Assembly (NCBI GenBank): GCA_900554495.1
Contig: USHR01000007.1
Coordinates: 1 to 21,037, forward strand
Source: an uncultured Collinsella sp.
GTDB lineage: Bacteria; Actinomycetota; Coriobacteriia; Coriobacteriales; Coriobacteriaceae
Direction: 5' to 3'
Length of the DNA stretch: 21,037 nt
A program made the position numbers and the translations under genes. The notes under the pieces are model-generated. The model saw only the letters and a program-made list of their open reading frames with translations. It searched no databases and was not told where the DNA came from. Shown piece by piece: positions 1 to 6,585 of this stretch. Position 1 is the first letter of the stretch, and every line of letters starts with the position of its first letter.

Positions 1-374
1 GTTTTACCGACGGCGACGTGCTCGCCATCGACCGTTCGGGCATGGTGCCCGTGGCGGTTGTCGTGCGCCTGCGCAGTGCCGAGGTTTATTTGGTCGAAGT
101 TGACCGCATGGACCCGATTGCGCTCGCGCATGCGTGCTGGGAGATCGGCAATATGCACGCGCCGCTTTTCCGAGGCGATTCGGACGAGTATACCGTGCGC
201 ATGTATACGCCGGTGCAGCCTGTTTTGGGCCGCATGCTCCGGGGCGTCGAGGGCGTTCGGCTCTCGGTGGTTACCCGTGAACTCGATGCGGACCGGCGCT
301 TTGCGTCGAGTGCGGCGGAGGTCGTCGTGAGCATGGCTCCCGACTTTACCATCGTAAAAAAGACGCGCGGCTAA
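1..374 (+). CDS. ureE: UreE-like urease accessory / nickel-binding protein (3' part only)
   Basis: The 5' end lies outside the window; the reading frame is open from base 3 and stops at TAA 372-374. UreE is a cytoplasmic dimeric metallochaperone that hands nickel to the urease maturation complex. Seen here: a DGDVL segment from the N-terminal domain, then a stretch ending IGNMHAPLF, which matches the conserved GNxHxPL motif holding the nickel-binding His of UreE, then a VLGRMLRGV segment typical of the C-terminal domain. The His-rich tail of many UreE proteins is absent; the protein ends FTIVKKTRG. No other urease gene is visible, so whether it serves urease or another nickel enzyme cannot be told. 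The family call is by motif only. Confidence 0.6.
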   Translation, partial: FTDGDVLAIDRSGMVPVAVVVRLRSAEVYLVEVDRMDPIALAHACWEIGNMHAPLFRGDSDEYTVRMYTPVQPVLGRMLRGVEGVRLSVVTRELDADRRFASSAAEVVVSMAPDFTIVKKTRG

Positions 375-456
375 GCGCGTGTATACGCAAGGCGGGCTTT
401 GAGGGGCGACCAATCAAGGTCCGTCTTGCTGTTGATAGGAGGCTTTGGGGAAGCAT

Positions 457-1254
457 ATGGGTCTTGAGGGAATCAAGCTGATTGCATGCGATTTGGACGG
501 CACGTTGCTGCATCCGGGGGAGCACGAGCCGCGTTCCGAGGCCTTTGAGCTCATCGATGAACTGCATCGTCGCGGCATCGTGTTTATGCCGGCGAGCGGT
601 CGTCAATATGCGAGCTTGCGCTACCTGTTTGCCCCGGTGGCCGATGAGCTCGCCTATGTATGCGAAAACGGAGCCCTAGTGATGAACGAGGGGCGTGCCG
701 TTGTCAAGCGTTCCATGGAGCGTAGCCTTGCTATGGATATCGCGAATGCCGTGGTTGCGTATCCCCATGCCGACGTGACCCTTTCGTGTGAGGGACACCT
801 CTACACCATGAGCGGCAACGATGCGTTCGTCGACCATTTGCGCTATGAGGTCCACTGCGATGTGGCGGTGGTCGACCGTCCTGAGGACATCGACGAGGAC
901 GTCATTAAGATTGCCTTCCAGACGCCCGAGGTGGATCAGCCGGCGGCCCTGGAGTATTTTGAGCGCCTCTTTAGCGACCGTGTCGACGTGATGACGTCGG
1001 GAACCGAGTGGACGGACTTTATCGGCTTTGATTCGGGTAAGGGTTCCGCGCTTGCCGATTACGGTCGTGCCCTGGGGATTTCGCCCGATGAGATGATGGC
1101 GTTTGGCGATAACGAAAACGATCGCGACATGCTTAACGTCGTGGGCCATCCCTATCTGATGGAGAGCTGCAATCCCAGCATGCGTGGTATCAACGACCGC
1201 GTTCGCTACGTGCGCACGGTCGAAGAAGAACTGCATCGCCTGCTCGCCGAGTAG
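457..1254 (+). CDS. Cof-type HAD-superfamily hydrolase (sugar-phosphate / FMN phosphatase-like)
   Basis: The protein has 265 residues, the normal size for Cof/YidA-type haloacid dehalogenase phosphatases, which dephosphorylate small phosphorylated metabolites in the cytoplasm. Motif I is ACDLDGTLL near residue 10, with nucleophile and acid/base Asp residues. Motif II is the Ser in PASGRQ. The motif III Lys is probably the one in GFDSGKGSAL. Motif IV is FGDNENDRDML near residue 215. Between them lies the large C2 cap that sets substrate choice, so the substrate cannot be named. The start is uncertain: AGGAGG at 437-442 is 14 nt before ATG 457 but only 2 nt before an in-frame TTG at 445. I chose the ATG because the protein then begins just before motif I. 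The stop codon lies inside the palindrome at 1251-1335. Confidence 0.9.
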   Translation: MGLEGIKLIACDLDGTLLHPGEHEPRSEAFELIDELHRRGIVFMPASGRQYASLRYLFAPVADELAYVCENGALVMNEGRAVVKRSMERSLAMDIANAVVAYPHADVTLSCEGHLYTMSGNDAFVDHLRYEVHCDVAVVDRPEDIDEDVIKIAFQTPEVDQPAALEYFERLFSDRVDVMTSGTEWTDFIGFDSGKGSALADYGRALGISPDEMMAFGDNENDRDMLNVVGHPYLMESCNPSMRGINDRVRYVRTVEEELHRLLAE

Positions 1255-1335
1255 ATATTTGGGACATGCCTAGAAATCTACATTTTGCCGCAGAATGCGG
1301 AAAGGTGGATTTTAAGGCATGTCCCAAACATCTAC
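1251..1335. repeat. Long palindrome filling the gap between two convergent genes
   Basis: The outer arms 1251-1271 and 1315-1335 are complementary at 20 of 21 positions; the single mismatch becomes a G-U pair in minus-strand RNA. Inside, a second imperfect stem (about 1274-1290 with 1294-1312) closes on an apex containing TTGCCGCAGAATGCGG. The whole 85 bp can fold as one hairpin. The arms carry the TAG stop of the HAD gene (1252-1254) and, on the other strand, the TAG stop of the PerR-like gene (1332-1334). It may end transcription from both sides, though neither side has a clear T-run. The apex resembles those of the palindromes at 10627 and 11794, so it looks like one copy of a dispersed element. 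Confidence 0.8.
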
Positions 1336-1712
1336 CGGCAGTCGGGGCAGAGACCCTCGAAGATGGTGTAGTGCGACGTGACGTGCCAGCCGATTTGCTC
1401 GGATGCCTTGGCGTCGAGTTGGGCATCGAAGGGGAGCGGTACGTCGATGACGCGGCTGCACGAGGTGCAGATGATATGCGCATGCGGCTCGATCGTGCGA
1501 TCGAAGCGGCTGCCGCCGGGCGTCTTGATGGAGAGGATCTCGCCGGCGTCGGCCAAGAGATTGAGGTTGCGGTAGACCGTGCCGCGGCTGATTTTGTCAT
1601 CCTGCGCGCGCACGACGTTGTAGATTTCGTCGGCGGTGGGATGGTTATAGCTTTGGCGCACGGCGTCAAGAACCAGCTTTCGCTGCCTGGTATTCCTTCT
1701 TTGCACCGCCAT
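1332..1712 (-). CDS. perR: Fur-family regulator, PerR-like
   Basis: This 126-residue protein has the Fur-family layout: an N-terminal winged helix (NHPTADEIYNVV, then the recognition region SRGTVYRNLNLL) and a C-terminal metal-binding dimerisation domain. CTSC and CPDC form the structural zinc site. All five residues matching the regulatory metal site of Bacillus PerR are visible: His in NHPTAD, Asp in SRFD, both His in PHAH, and Asp in VIDV. The Asp in RFD, where Fur has Glu, favours PerR (peroxide sensing) over Fur (iron). The RBS AGAGG precedes ATG 1710-1712. It lies downstream of the acylphosphatase gene on the same strand, 61 bp away, and may be co-transcribed or have its own promoter near 1740-1780. 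Family certain; PerR subtype likely but not proven. Confidence 0.85.
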   Translation of the reverse strand: MAVQRRNTRQRKLVLDAVRQSYNHPTADEIYNVVRAQDDKISRGTVYRNLNLLADAGEILSIKTPGGSRFDRTIEPHAHIICTSCSRVIDVPLPFDAQLDAKASEQIGWHVTSHYTIFEGLCPDCR

Positions 1713-1757
1713 GCGCCTCGCCTCTTTTCTATCAACGGTCGTAGGTAAATGATACCG

Positions 1758-1780
1758 TATTTAGCACACAATACTAATAA
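1758..1780 (-). promoter_or_regulatory. Possible Fur/PerR-type operator upstream of the PerR-like gene
   Basis: An AT-rich imperfect inverted repeat, TATTTAG...CTAATA, lies 46-68 bp upstream of the perR-like start and overlaps the stop of the acylphosphatase gene (TAG, 1774-1776). Fur-family regulators often bind AT-rich inverted repeats before their own genes. The match to a classical PerR box is weak, and autoregulation is inferred. Confidence 0.3.
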
Positions 1781-2184
1781 CGAGGCGTGAAACCGTCTTC
1801 ATTGGCAAGTGGGGCTCGGGCCTGGGCGTCTACGAGGCGAAAACGCGTTCCCATACGCTCGTAGGAGGCATGAAGCGCCTCGAGATGAGATAGGATATTT
1901 GCCGGAGCCCCCTGTATCTCCATCTCGACTGAGCCGTCTTCCATGTTACGCACCCAGCCGGTGAGCGCGCGTGCCTGCGCGAGGTTGGTGTTGGTAAAGC
2001 GAAAGCCAACGCCCTGGACTTGCCCCGCCCAGCGCAGGAAATAGCGCAGGGGAGTGTCTTGAGTGGCCTCGTCGCTTGCGAGCACAGTAAGCCTGCGGCG
2101 CAGCTCGAGCTCGACGTTTGATGGTTTTTGAGGCTCTCGACTGCCGCCGGTGACGCTGGAGAAGAACGTATCGAAGAGACCCAT
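1774..2184 (-). CDS. acyP: Acylphosphatase-domain protein
   Basis: The protein has 136 residues. The acylphosphatase fold takes up the C-terminal part: GQVQGVGFRFTN near residue 53 holds the catalytic Arg and phosphate loop, and GWVRNMEDGSVEMEIQG holds the catalytic Asn. The family hydrolyses acyl phosphates such as acetyl or carbamoyl phosphate in the cytoplasm. Usual members are about 90 residues. Here about 45 extra N-terminal residues (starting MGLFDTFF, then a charged stretch) have no function I recognise. Its ATG lies 2 nt after the stop of the upstream Gfo/Idh/MocA gene, so the pair is an operon with probable translational coupling. The start was chosen because it follows that stop directly; longer readings would run into the upstream gene. 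Confidence 0.88.
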   Translation of the reverse strand: MGLFDTFFSSVTGGSREPQKPSNVELELRRRLTVLASDEATQDTPLRYFLRWAGQVQGVGFRFTNTNLAQARALTGWVRNMEDGSVEMEIQGAPANILSHLEALHASYERMGTRFRLVDAQARAPLANEDGFTPRY

Positions 2185-2186
2185 AG

Positions 2187-3293
2187 CTATGCCTGCTTGC
2201 CTGCGTCGGCTGGGAAGGTTATGCCGGCCTGCTGGCGCACGGCATCCATGATGCGCAGTGAGACGAGTGTGACATCGCGGTAGTGGCCAAGCTCGTGGCG
2301 TCCCGCCGGGGTCTCCCAAATCTCTTCCTTAACGTTATCGATGCCGCCGATGGCGGTGATAAAGTCTGTGAGTTCGTATTCCATAGTGTTGCTCGATTTG
2401 GGCAGGTCGAGCACGCGGCCGTTGTCTCCCTGTTCGCGCGGTGCCTCGGTCGCCGAGCCGCGTACGACGTCGCCGCGATAGTCGATGCGGACGTTGCGGG
2501 GCGTGGACAGATGGTCGATCTGGATAGTGCCACGCTCGCCTTCGATCTGCGAGGGCAACAGGTCGTTCGTAATTTTGGAGTGCGCGAGCTCGACGGAGAT
2601 ACGGCCACCGCCGTAGCTGGCGAGGATGGAACCGCAGCCATCGATGGGGCCGTGCGTGAGCTGTCGCGTGGTGGGATCGAGCAGGGTGGTCATGCTCGTA
2701 AGGCCGGAGGGCATGCCAAAGATCTCGACCATGGGCTCGACGGTATAGACGCCAATGTCCATGAGGGAACCCGATGCCATATTGCAGTCGAAGATATTGG
2801 TGGCGCGTCCCGCGAGAATCTCGTTGTAGCGCGAGGAATACTTGCCAAAGCGCAATGAGGCGCGGCGGATGGGGGCGATTTCACCCAAGGCGTCCTCGAT
2901 GGCGTGGAAGGCGGGATCGTGGAGCGGGCGCATGGCTTCGAGGGCTACGACGCCCGCTGCCTCGGCAGCGCGGAAGACTTCCAGCGCCTGCGCTTCGGTG
3001 GCGCAGAAGGGTTTCTCGACGATGACGTGCTTGCCACCGGCGATGCAGGCAAGGGCCTGCTCGTAGTGGAGCGCATTGGGGCTGCCGATGTAGACGGCGT
3101 CGACGTCGTCGGCGGACGCAAGCTCGTCAAGTGCGGTGAAGTTACGCTCGCCGCCGTGTTCGGCGGTAAAGGCGGCGCCGCGCTCGGCATCGCGCGAGAG
3201 CGTGCCCACAAACGCGGCTTGGTCGTTGGCGTTGACGACCTGGATAAAGTCGTCGGTAATCATGGATGTGCCGATGGTCGCTATACGCAGCAT
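2187..3293 (-). CDS. Gfo/Idh/MocA-family oxidoreductase
   Basis: This 368-residue NAD(P)-dependent dehydrogenase has an N-terminal Rossmann fold beginning MLRIATIGTSMI (the glycine motif is relaxed to GTSMI), the family signature VEKPFC near residue 95 with the catalytic Lys, and a C-terminal alpha/beta domain with SGSLMDIGVY. Family members act on sugars, inositols and related polyols; the substrate is unknown. It is followed at 2 nt by the acylphosphatase gene. The GAGGGGG ribosome-binding site lies 5 nt before ATG and could pair with a C-rich stretch upstream (3297-3341). A second family member is at 10705-11724, but the two differ clearly and are not a recent duplication. Confidence 0.9.
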   Translation of the reverse strand: MLRIATIGTSMITDDFIQVVNANDQAAFVGTLSRDAERGAAFTAEHGGERNFTALDELASADDVDAVYIGSPNALHYEQALACIAGGKHVIVEKPFCATEAQALEVFRAAEAAGVVALEAMRPLHDPAFHAIEDALGEIAPIRRASLRFGKYSSRYNEILAGRATNIFDCNMASGSLMDIGVYTVEPMVEIFGMPSGLTSMTTLLDPTTRQLTHGPIDGCGSILASYGGGRISVELAHSKITNDLLPSQIEGERGTIQIDHLSTPRNVRIDYRGDVVRGSATEAPREQGDNGRVLDLPKSSNTMEYELTDFITAIGGIDNVKEEIWETPAGRHELGHYRDVTLVSLRIMDAVRQQAGITFPADAGKQA

Positions 3294-3296
3294 GTA

Positions 3297-3341
3297 TCCC
3301 CCTCGTGCCGTTCGGTTTACAGGATGAGTGTAGCGCGAGGG
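3297..3341 (-). promoter_or_regulatory. Inverted repeat able to cover the RBS of the Gfo/Idh/MocA gene
   Basis: In minus-strand sense, CCCCCTCG near 3333-3341 is complementary to CGAGGGGG at 3298-3305, which is the gene's Shine-Dalgarno site, with about 25 nt between. If the transcript starts upstream of the C-rich arm, this hairpin would hide the RBS. A -10-like TACACT lies between the arms, and use of that start would leave the C-rich arm out of the RNA. The repeat is clear; its role is not. Confidence 0.4.
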
Positions 3342-3368
3342 GGCAGGAAATAGCGTGCGAAAACGCCG

Positions 3369-3854
3369 TTACAGGTCGCTCTCGTTAAAGCCGGTATCGA
3401 TATCGAGGTTGCTGCCGTCGGCCGCCGTGGTGGCGAGCTCATCGCAGCGCTCGTTGAGCTCGTGGCCGGCGTGACCCTTAACCCAGATGAACTCAACCTT
3501 GTGCTTGCTTTTGGCGGTGAGTAGGCGCTCCCACAGGTCGCGGTTCTTGACGGGCTGCTTGTTGGCGGTTTTCCATCCGCGCTTTTTCCAGCCGTCGATC
3601 CAGTGCTTGTTAAAGGCGTTGACGACGTACTGCGAATCGGAATGGACCTCGACCTCGCAGGGGCGGTTAAGTGCCTCGAGCGCCACGATGACCGCCATGA
3701 GCTCCATGCGGTTGTTGGTGGTCTTGGCGTAGCCGCGCGAAAGCTCGGAGGTGAAGGTCTTGCCGGCGGGGTTGGTGTATTTGAGCACGGCGCCGTAGCC
3801 GCCGCGTCCCGGATTTGATCGGGCCGAGCCGTCGGTATAGATGATGACCTTCAC
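3369..3854 (-). CDS. rnhA: Ribonuclease HI
   Basis: The protein has 161 residues, close to E. coli RNase HI (155). It cleaves the RNA strand of RNA-DNA hybrids, removing R-loops and primers. The catalytic residues are visible: Asp in IYTDGSA near the N-terminus, Glu in NNRMELMAV, Asp in HSDSQYV, and Asp in NERCDELA, with the mobile His in KGHAGHEL. The basic-protrusion region (WIDGWKKRGWKTANKQPVKNRDLW) is present, so this is the E. coli-like class. GTG at 3852-3854 was chosen because AAAGGA lies a short distance before it and the protein then begins directly with the first beta strand. The GTG overlaps an out-of-frame ATG-TGA. The short acidic tail after the last helix (NLDIDTGFNESDL) is probably unstructured. 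Confidence 0.95.
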   Translation of the reverse strand: MKVIIYTDGSARSNPGRGGYGAVLKYTNPAGKTFTSELSRGYAKTTNNRMELMAVIVALEALNRPCEVEVHSDSQYVVNAFNKHWIDGWKKRGWKTANKQPVKNRDLWERLLTAKSKHKVEFIWVKGHAGHELNERCDELATTAADGSNLDIDTGFNESDL

Positions 3855-3892
3855 ATGGTTCCTTTCGTTGGGTACGTTTCGCGTGAGTGACC

Positions 3893-3898
3893 ATTGTA
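3893..3898 (-). promoter_or_regulatory. Candidate -10 element for rnhA
   Basis: TACAAT in minus-strand sense, 5 of 6 to TATAAT, lies 39 nt upstream of the GTG start. No good -35 element is visible at the usual distance (TTGCTA is at 20 nt), so this is tentative. Confidence 0.4.
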
Positions 3899-3953
3899 GC
3901 GCCATGCCCGCCGGGGGCTAGCAATCTACGATTTCTACCCCGTCTTCCGACAG

Positions 3954-4856
3954 TTAGTTGGCATGGATGATGCGGTTGAGCTCGTCGAGGTATTGCTGCA
4001 AGAGGGGAGAGGGCTTGCGCTCGTCGTGCATGATATAGCCTACGTGCATCGTTGGGGCGTCTGCTAACGGGATCGATGCCATACCCCATTGCATTTCATT
4101 GGAGAGGACACCGGTCGACAGGGTGTAGCCGTTCGACGTGATAAGTAAGTTAGTAAGTGTTCCGCGGTCCGAGATTCGTATGTTGCGGTCGCAAGGGATA
4201 TAGCTAAAAGGTTCCTCGGCGTAATAGAAGGAGTTTGAGGTTCCCTGCTCAAAGCTGTAGCGCGTATATGGTGTGAGGTCGGCAAGGGACAGCTGCGGGC
4301 GGCGGGCAAGCGGGTGGCGCTCGCTAACGAAGACGTGGACCGTCGCGTTGAATAGGGGATGGAAGCTCGCGCGCGCATCGGCAAAAGCCTTCTGCAGAAC
4401 GCGGGCGTTAAAGTCGTCCAGATAGAGGATGCCGATGTCGCTGCGAAATGCGCGGACGTCATCGATGATCTGCGATGTGGTGGTCTCGCGCATGATGAAC
4501 TCGAACTTGCTGTCGCGGCAGCGCTCGACTACGTTGACAAAGGCCTCGACCGAAAAGGCGTAGTGCTGGGCGGAAATGGCGAGGCGGGCTTGCGGGGTAC
4601 CGCCGTCCTCGTAGCGGGCCTCGAGCATGTCGGCCTGCTCTACGACCTGGCGTGCATAACCCAAAAGCTCGGTGCCGTCGTTGGTGAGCGTGACGCCGCG
4701 GCTGGAGCGCGTAAAGATCTCCAGATTGAGTTCCTGTTCCAGGCTTTTGACGGCGTTTGAGATGTTGGACTGAGCGGTATAGAGGCGCTGAGCTGCGGCG
4801 TTAATTGAGCCGGATTCTGCCACGGCGATAAGAAAGCGAAGCTGCTGGAGGGTCAT
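3954..4856 (-). CDS. LysR-family transcriptional regulator, divergent from metY
   Basis: This 300-residue protein has the standard LysR size. Residues 1-60 form the winged helix-turn-helix (LQQLRFLIAVAESGSINAAA, then QSNISNAVKSLEQELN and the wing FTRSSRGVTLTNDG). From about residue 88 comes the periplasmic-binding-like effector domain (ARLAISAQHYAF...). LysR regulators usually control the divergent neighbour, here metY, in response to a pathway metabolite. For sulfur assimilation the classical effectors are O-acetylserine, N-acetylserine or homocysteine. By position it probably controls metY and itself from the shared 4857-4950 region. The ligand cannot be read from sequence. The start is the first Met before the helix-turn-helix, with AGGAC nearby on the minus strand. 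Confidence 0.9.
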   Translation of the reverse strand: MTLQQLRFLIAVAESGSINAAAQRLYTAQSNISNAVKSLEQELNLEIFTRSSRGVTLTNDGTELLGYARQVVEQADMLEARYEDGGTPQARLAISAQHYAFSVEAFVNVVERCRDSKFEFIMRETTTSQIIDDVRAFRSDIGILYLDDFNARVLQKAFADARASFHPLFNATVHVFVSERHPLARRPQLSLADLTPYTRYSFEQGTSNSFYYAEEPFSYIPCDRNIRISDRGTLTNLLITSNGYTLSTGVLSNEMQWGMASIPLADAPTMHVGYIMHDERKPSPLLQQYLDELNRIIHAN

Positions 4857-4872
4857 CGGCGCCCGTCCTTTC

Positions 4873-4905
4873 GATAGCTATCTAAAAAACCGATAACAGG
4901 TTAGC
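4873..4905. promoter_or_regulatory. Candidate LysR-type operator pair between the regulator and metY
   Basis: Two symmetric sites lie side by side: the perfect palindrome GATAGCTATC (4873-4882) and TAAC-AG-GTTA (4894-4903) inside GATAACAGGTTAGC. The second is centred about 55 bp before the predicted metY transcript start, where LysR proteins usually bind to activate. The first is just upstream of the LysR gene start and suits autorepression. Assignment is by position and symmetry. Confidence 0.45.
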
Positions 4906-4917
4906 GCTTTTAAGTGA

Positions 4918-4946
4918 TTGACCGAGGGAAACAATGCTCGTACTAT
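4918..4946 (+). promoter_or_regulatory. metY promoter (TTGACC - 17 bp - TACTAT)
   Basis: TTGACC at 4918-4923 and TACTAT at 4941-4946 are 17 bp apart, a near-consensus housekeeping promoter. Transcription from about 4953 would give a leader of roughly 177 nt before the metY start, which holds the leader ORF at 5015-5068. Confidence 0.65.
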
Positions 4947-5014
4947 TCAAAACACACAAAGGCGGTAGGTAATTAAGCCAACCACGGAACCGGGATGCGA
5001 AAGGAGGCCCGCAT

Positions 5015-5068
5015 ATGAATTGCTTACCAAGACGAATGCCGGGCTCCTGTTTGCGCCCGTCGGCGTGA
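5015..5068 (+). CDS. Cysteine-containing leader peptide upstream of metY (candidate attenuator uORF)
   Basis: This is a 17-codon ORF starting at ATG 5015 and ending at TGA 5066-5068. It has one of the strongest Shine-Dalgarno sites in the window, AAGGAGG at 5001-5007, 7 nt before the ATG. The peptide reads MNCLPRRMPGSCLRPSA, with Cys at codons 3 (TGC) and 12 (TGT). It lies inside the metY leader, out of frame with metY, and ends 61 nt before the metY ATG. Bases 5044-5049 (CTCCTG) are complementary to CAGGAG at 5070-5075, and CTCCT also to AGGAG of the metY RBS (5119-5123). A ribosome held at the second Cys codon would cover CTCCT. This fits cysteine-responsive attenuation of a sulfur-assimilation gene. 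The ORF and RBS are seen; the regulation is inferred. Confidence 0.6.
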   Translation: MNCLPRRMPGSCLRPSA

Positions 5069-5075
5069 TCAGGAG
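5044..5075 (+). promoter_or_regulatory. Hairpin at the end of the metY leader ORF
   Basis: Helix CTCCTG/CAGGAG (5044-5049 with 5070-5075), a 4x4 internal loop, then helix CGCC/GGCG (5054-5057 with 5062-5065) capped by CGTC. The second Cys codon of the leader ORF (5048-5050) lies in its left strand. No T-run follows, so it is not an intrinsic terminator. A pyrimidine-rich single-stranded stretch (about 5083-5112) separates it from the metY RBS. Confidence 0.5.
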
Positions 5076-5129
5076 ACAGCGACTTACTTCTCTTACTCTT
5101 ATTACTTTTGTTCGATCAAGGAGATCATC

Positions 5130-6440
5130 ATGAGCCTGTTCATCAACAACCCCGAGCACACCTTTGGTTTCGATACCCTGCAGCTTCACGTTGGCCAGGA
5201 GAGCGCCGATCCCGCATCCGACTCCCGCGCCGTGCCTATCTACCAGACCACGAGCTATGTGTTCCGCAATTCCCAGCACGCCGCCGACCGCTTTGGTCTT
5301 GCCGACGCCGGCAACATCTACGGCCGTCTGACCAACTCCACCCAGGGCGTCTTCGAGGACCGTATCGCCGCACTCGAGGGTGGCGTGGCAGGTCTTGCCG
5401 TCGCCTCCGGTGCCGCTGCCATCACCTATACCCTGCAGGCTCTCGCCCAGGCCGGTGACCACGTGGTCGCCCAGAAGACCATCTACGGCGGTTCCTACAA
5501 CCTGCTGGAGCATACGCTCTCCCAGTTTGGCGTCGAGACCACGTTTGTCGATGCCCATAACCTGGAAGAGGTTGAGGGTGCCATCAGGGACAACACCACG
5601 GTCATCTATCTCGAGACGCTCGGCAACCCCAACTCCGACATCCCCAACATCGACGCCATCTCCGAGATCGCCAAGAAGCACGGTCTGCCGGTTGTCGTCG
5701 ACAACACCTTCGGCACCCCGTATCTGTTCCGTCCGCTGGAGCATGGTGCCAACATCGTCGTTCACTCCGCAACCAAGTTCATCGGCGGCCACGGCACCTC
5801 GCTGGGCGGTGTGATCGTCGACGGCGGTAACTTCGATTGGAAGGCGAGCGGCAAGTATGCGCAGATCGCCGAGCCCAACCCCTCCTACCATGGCGTCTCG
5901 TTTGCCGAGGCTGCCGGTCCCGCCGCCTTCGCAACCTATGTCCGCGCTATCTTGCTGCGTGACGAGGGCGCCTGCATCAGCCCGTTCAACGCCTGGATCC
6001 TGCTCCAGGGCACCGAGACTCTGTCGCTGCGCGTTGACCGTCATGTCGAGAACACCAAGAAGGTCGTTGAGTTCCTGGCTGGTGACAGCCATGTCGCCAA
6101 GGTGAACCACCCGAGCCTGTCTGAGCACCCCGATCACGAGCTCTATCAGAAGTACTTCCCCAACGGCGGTGCCTCGATCTTTACCTTTGAGATTAAGGGT
6201 GGCCAGGAGGCCGCCTGGAAGTTCATCGATCATCTGCAGGTGTTCTCGCTGCTCGCCAACGTGGCCGACGTCAAGTCGCTCGTCGTGCACCCGGCTACCA
6301 CCACGCACTCCCAGCTCTCTGCCGAGGAGCTCGCCGAGCAGAACATCACGCCCTCCACGATCCGTCTTTCCATCGGTACCGAGAACGCCGAGGATATCAT
6401 TTGGGATCTGAAGCAGGCCTTCGCCGCGCTGGACGAGTAA
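5130..6440 (+). CDS. metY: O-acetylhomoserine sulfhydrylase (O-acetylhomoserine aminocarboxypropyltransferase)
   Basis: This 436-residue PLP enzyme belongs to the Cys/Met metabolism family. MetY joins O-acetylhomoserine with sulfide to make homocysteine in direct-sulfhydrylation methionine synthesis; some members also act on O-acetylserine. Seen: the N-terminal FDTLQLHVGQ and PIYQTTSYVF, YGRLTNSTQ (phosphate- and substrate-contacting Tyr and Arg from the neighbouring subunit), the PLP-stacking region ASGAAAITY, VDNTFGTPY, and the Schiff-base Lys in HSATKFIGGHGTS near residue 215. The length and the long insert after the Lys (DWKASGKYAQIAEPNPSYHGV) are typical of MetY rather than MetB or MetC. 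AAGGAG lies 6 nt before ATG. Expression is probably set by the divergent LysR protein and by the leader ORF. Confidence 0.95.
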   Translation: MSLFINNPEHTFGFDTLQLHVGQESADPASDSRAVPIYQTTSYVFRNSQHAADRFGLADAGNIYGRLTNSTQGVFEDRIAALEGGVAGLAVASGAAAITYTLQALAQAGDHVVAQKTIYGGSYNLLEHTLSQFGVETTFVDAHNLEEVEGAIRDNTTVIYLETLGNPNSDIPNIDAISEIAKKHGLPVVVDNTFGTPYLFRPLEHGANIVVHSATKFIGGHGTSLGGVIVDGGNFDWKASGKYAQIAEPNPSYHGVSFAEAAGPAAFATYVRAILLRDEGACISPFNAWILLQGTETLSLRVDRHVENTKKVVEFLAGDSHVAKVNHPSLSEHPDHELYQKYFPNGGASIFTFEIKGGQEAAWKFIDHLQVFSLLANVADVKSLVVHPATTTHSQLSAEELAEQNITPSTIRLSIGTENAEDIIWDLKQAFAALDE

Positions 6441-6500
6441 GGCGACTTGTGCAAGGACCCCTTGCGACTCGATAGGTATAACTGCATAAAATGCCTGCTC

Positions 6501-6542
6501 AAGGCGCCTGTGCGAACAATGGTTGCACAGGCGCCTTTTTTG
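6501..6542 (+). terminator. Intrinsic terminator of metY
   Basis: A perfect 13-bp stem, AAGGCGCCTGTGC with GCACAGGCGCCTT, and an 11-nt loop, followed by a run of T residues to 6541. It lies 60 bp after the metY stop. A smaller hairpin, GCAAGG-acc-CCTTGC type (6451-6465), precedes it. Confidence 0.93.
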
Positions 6543-6585
6543 CATAGAGCGGGTGCAAAAACAGGGTTTTTGACACGCTTTATGC
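6542..6585. repeat. Imperfect palindrome just after the metY terminator
   Basis: The arms (6542-6562 and 6566-6585) match as GCATAgAGCGgGTgCAAAAAC against GCATAaAGCGtGTCAAAAAC, closing on a 3-nt loop. It abuts the terminator T-run. It may be a second transcription barrier or a protein-binding site; its sequence differs from the other palindromes in the window. Confidence 0.5.

Noticed and set aside
4953..5129. Known riboswitch (SAM, SAH, cobalamin) or T-box in the metY leader
   Set aside because: None of the conserved cores of these classes can be found; a translated leader ORF explains the region better.
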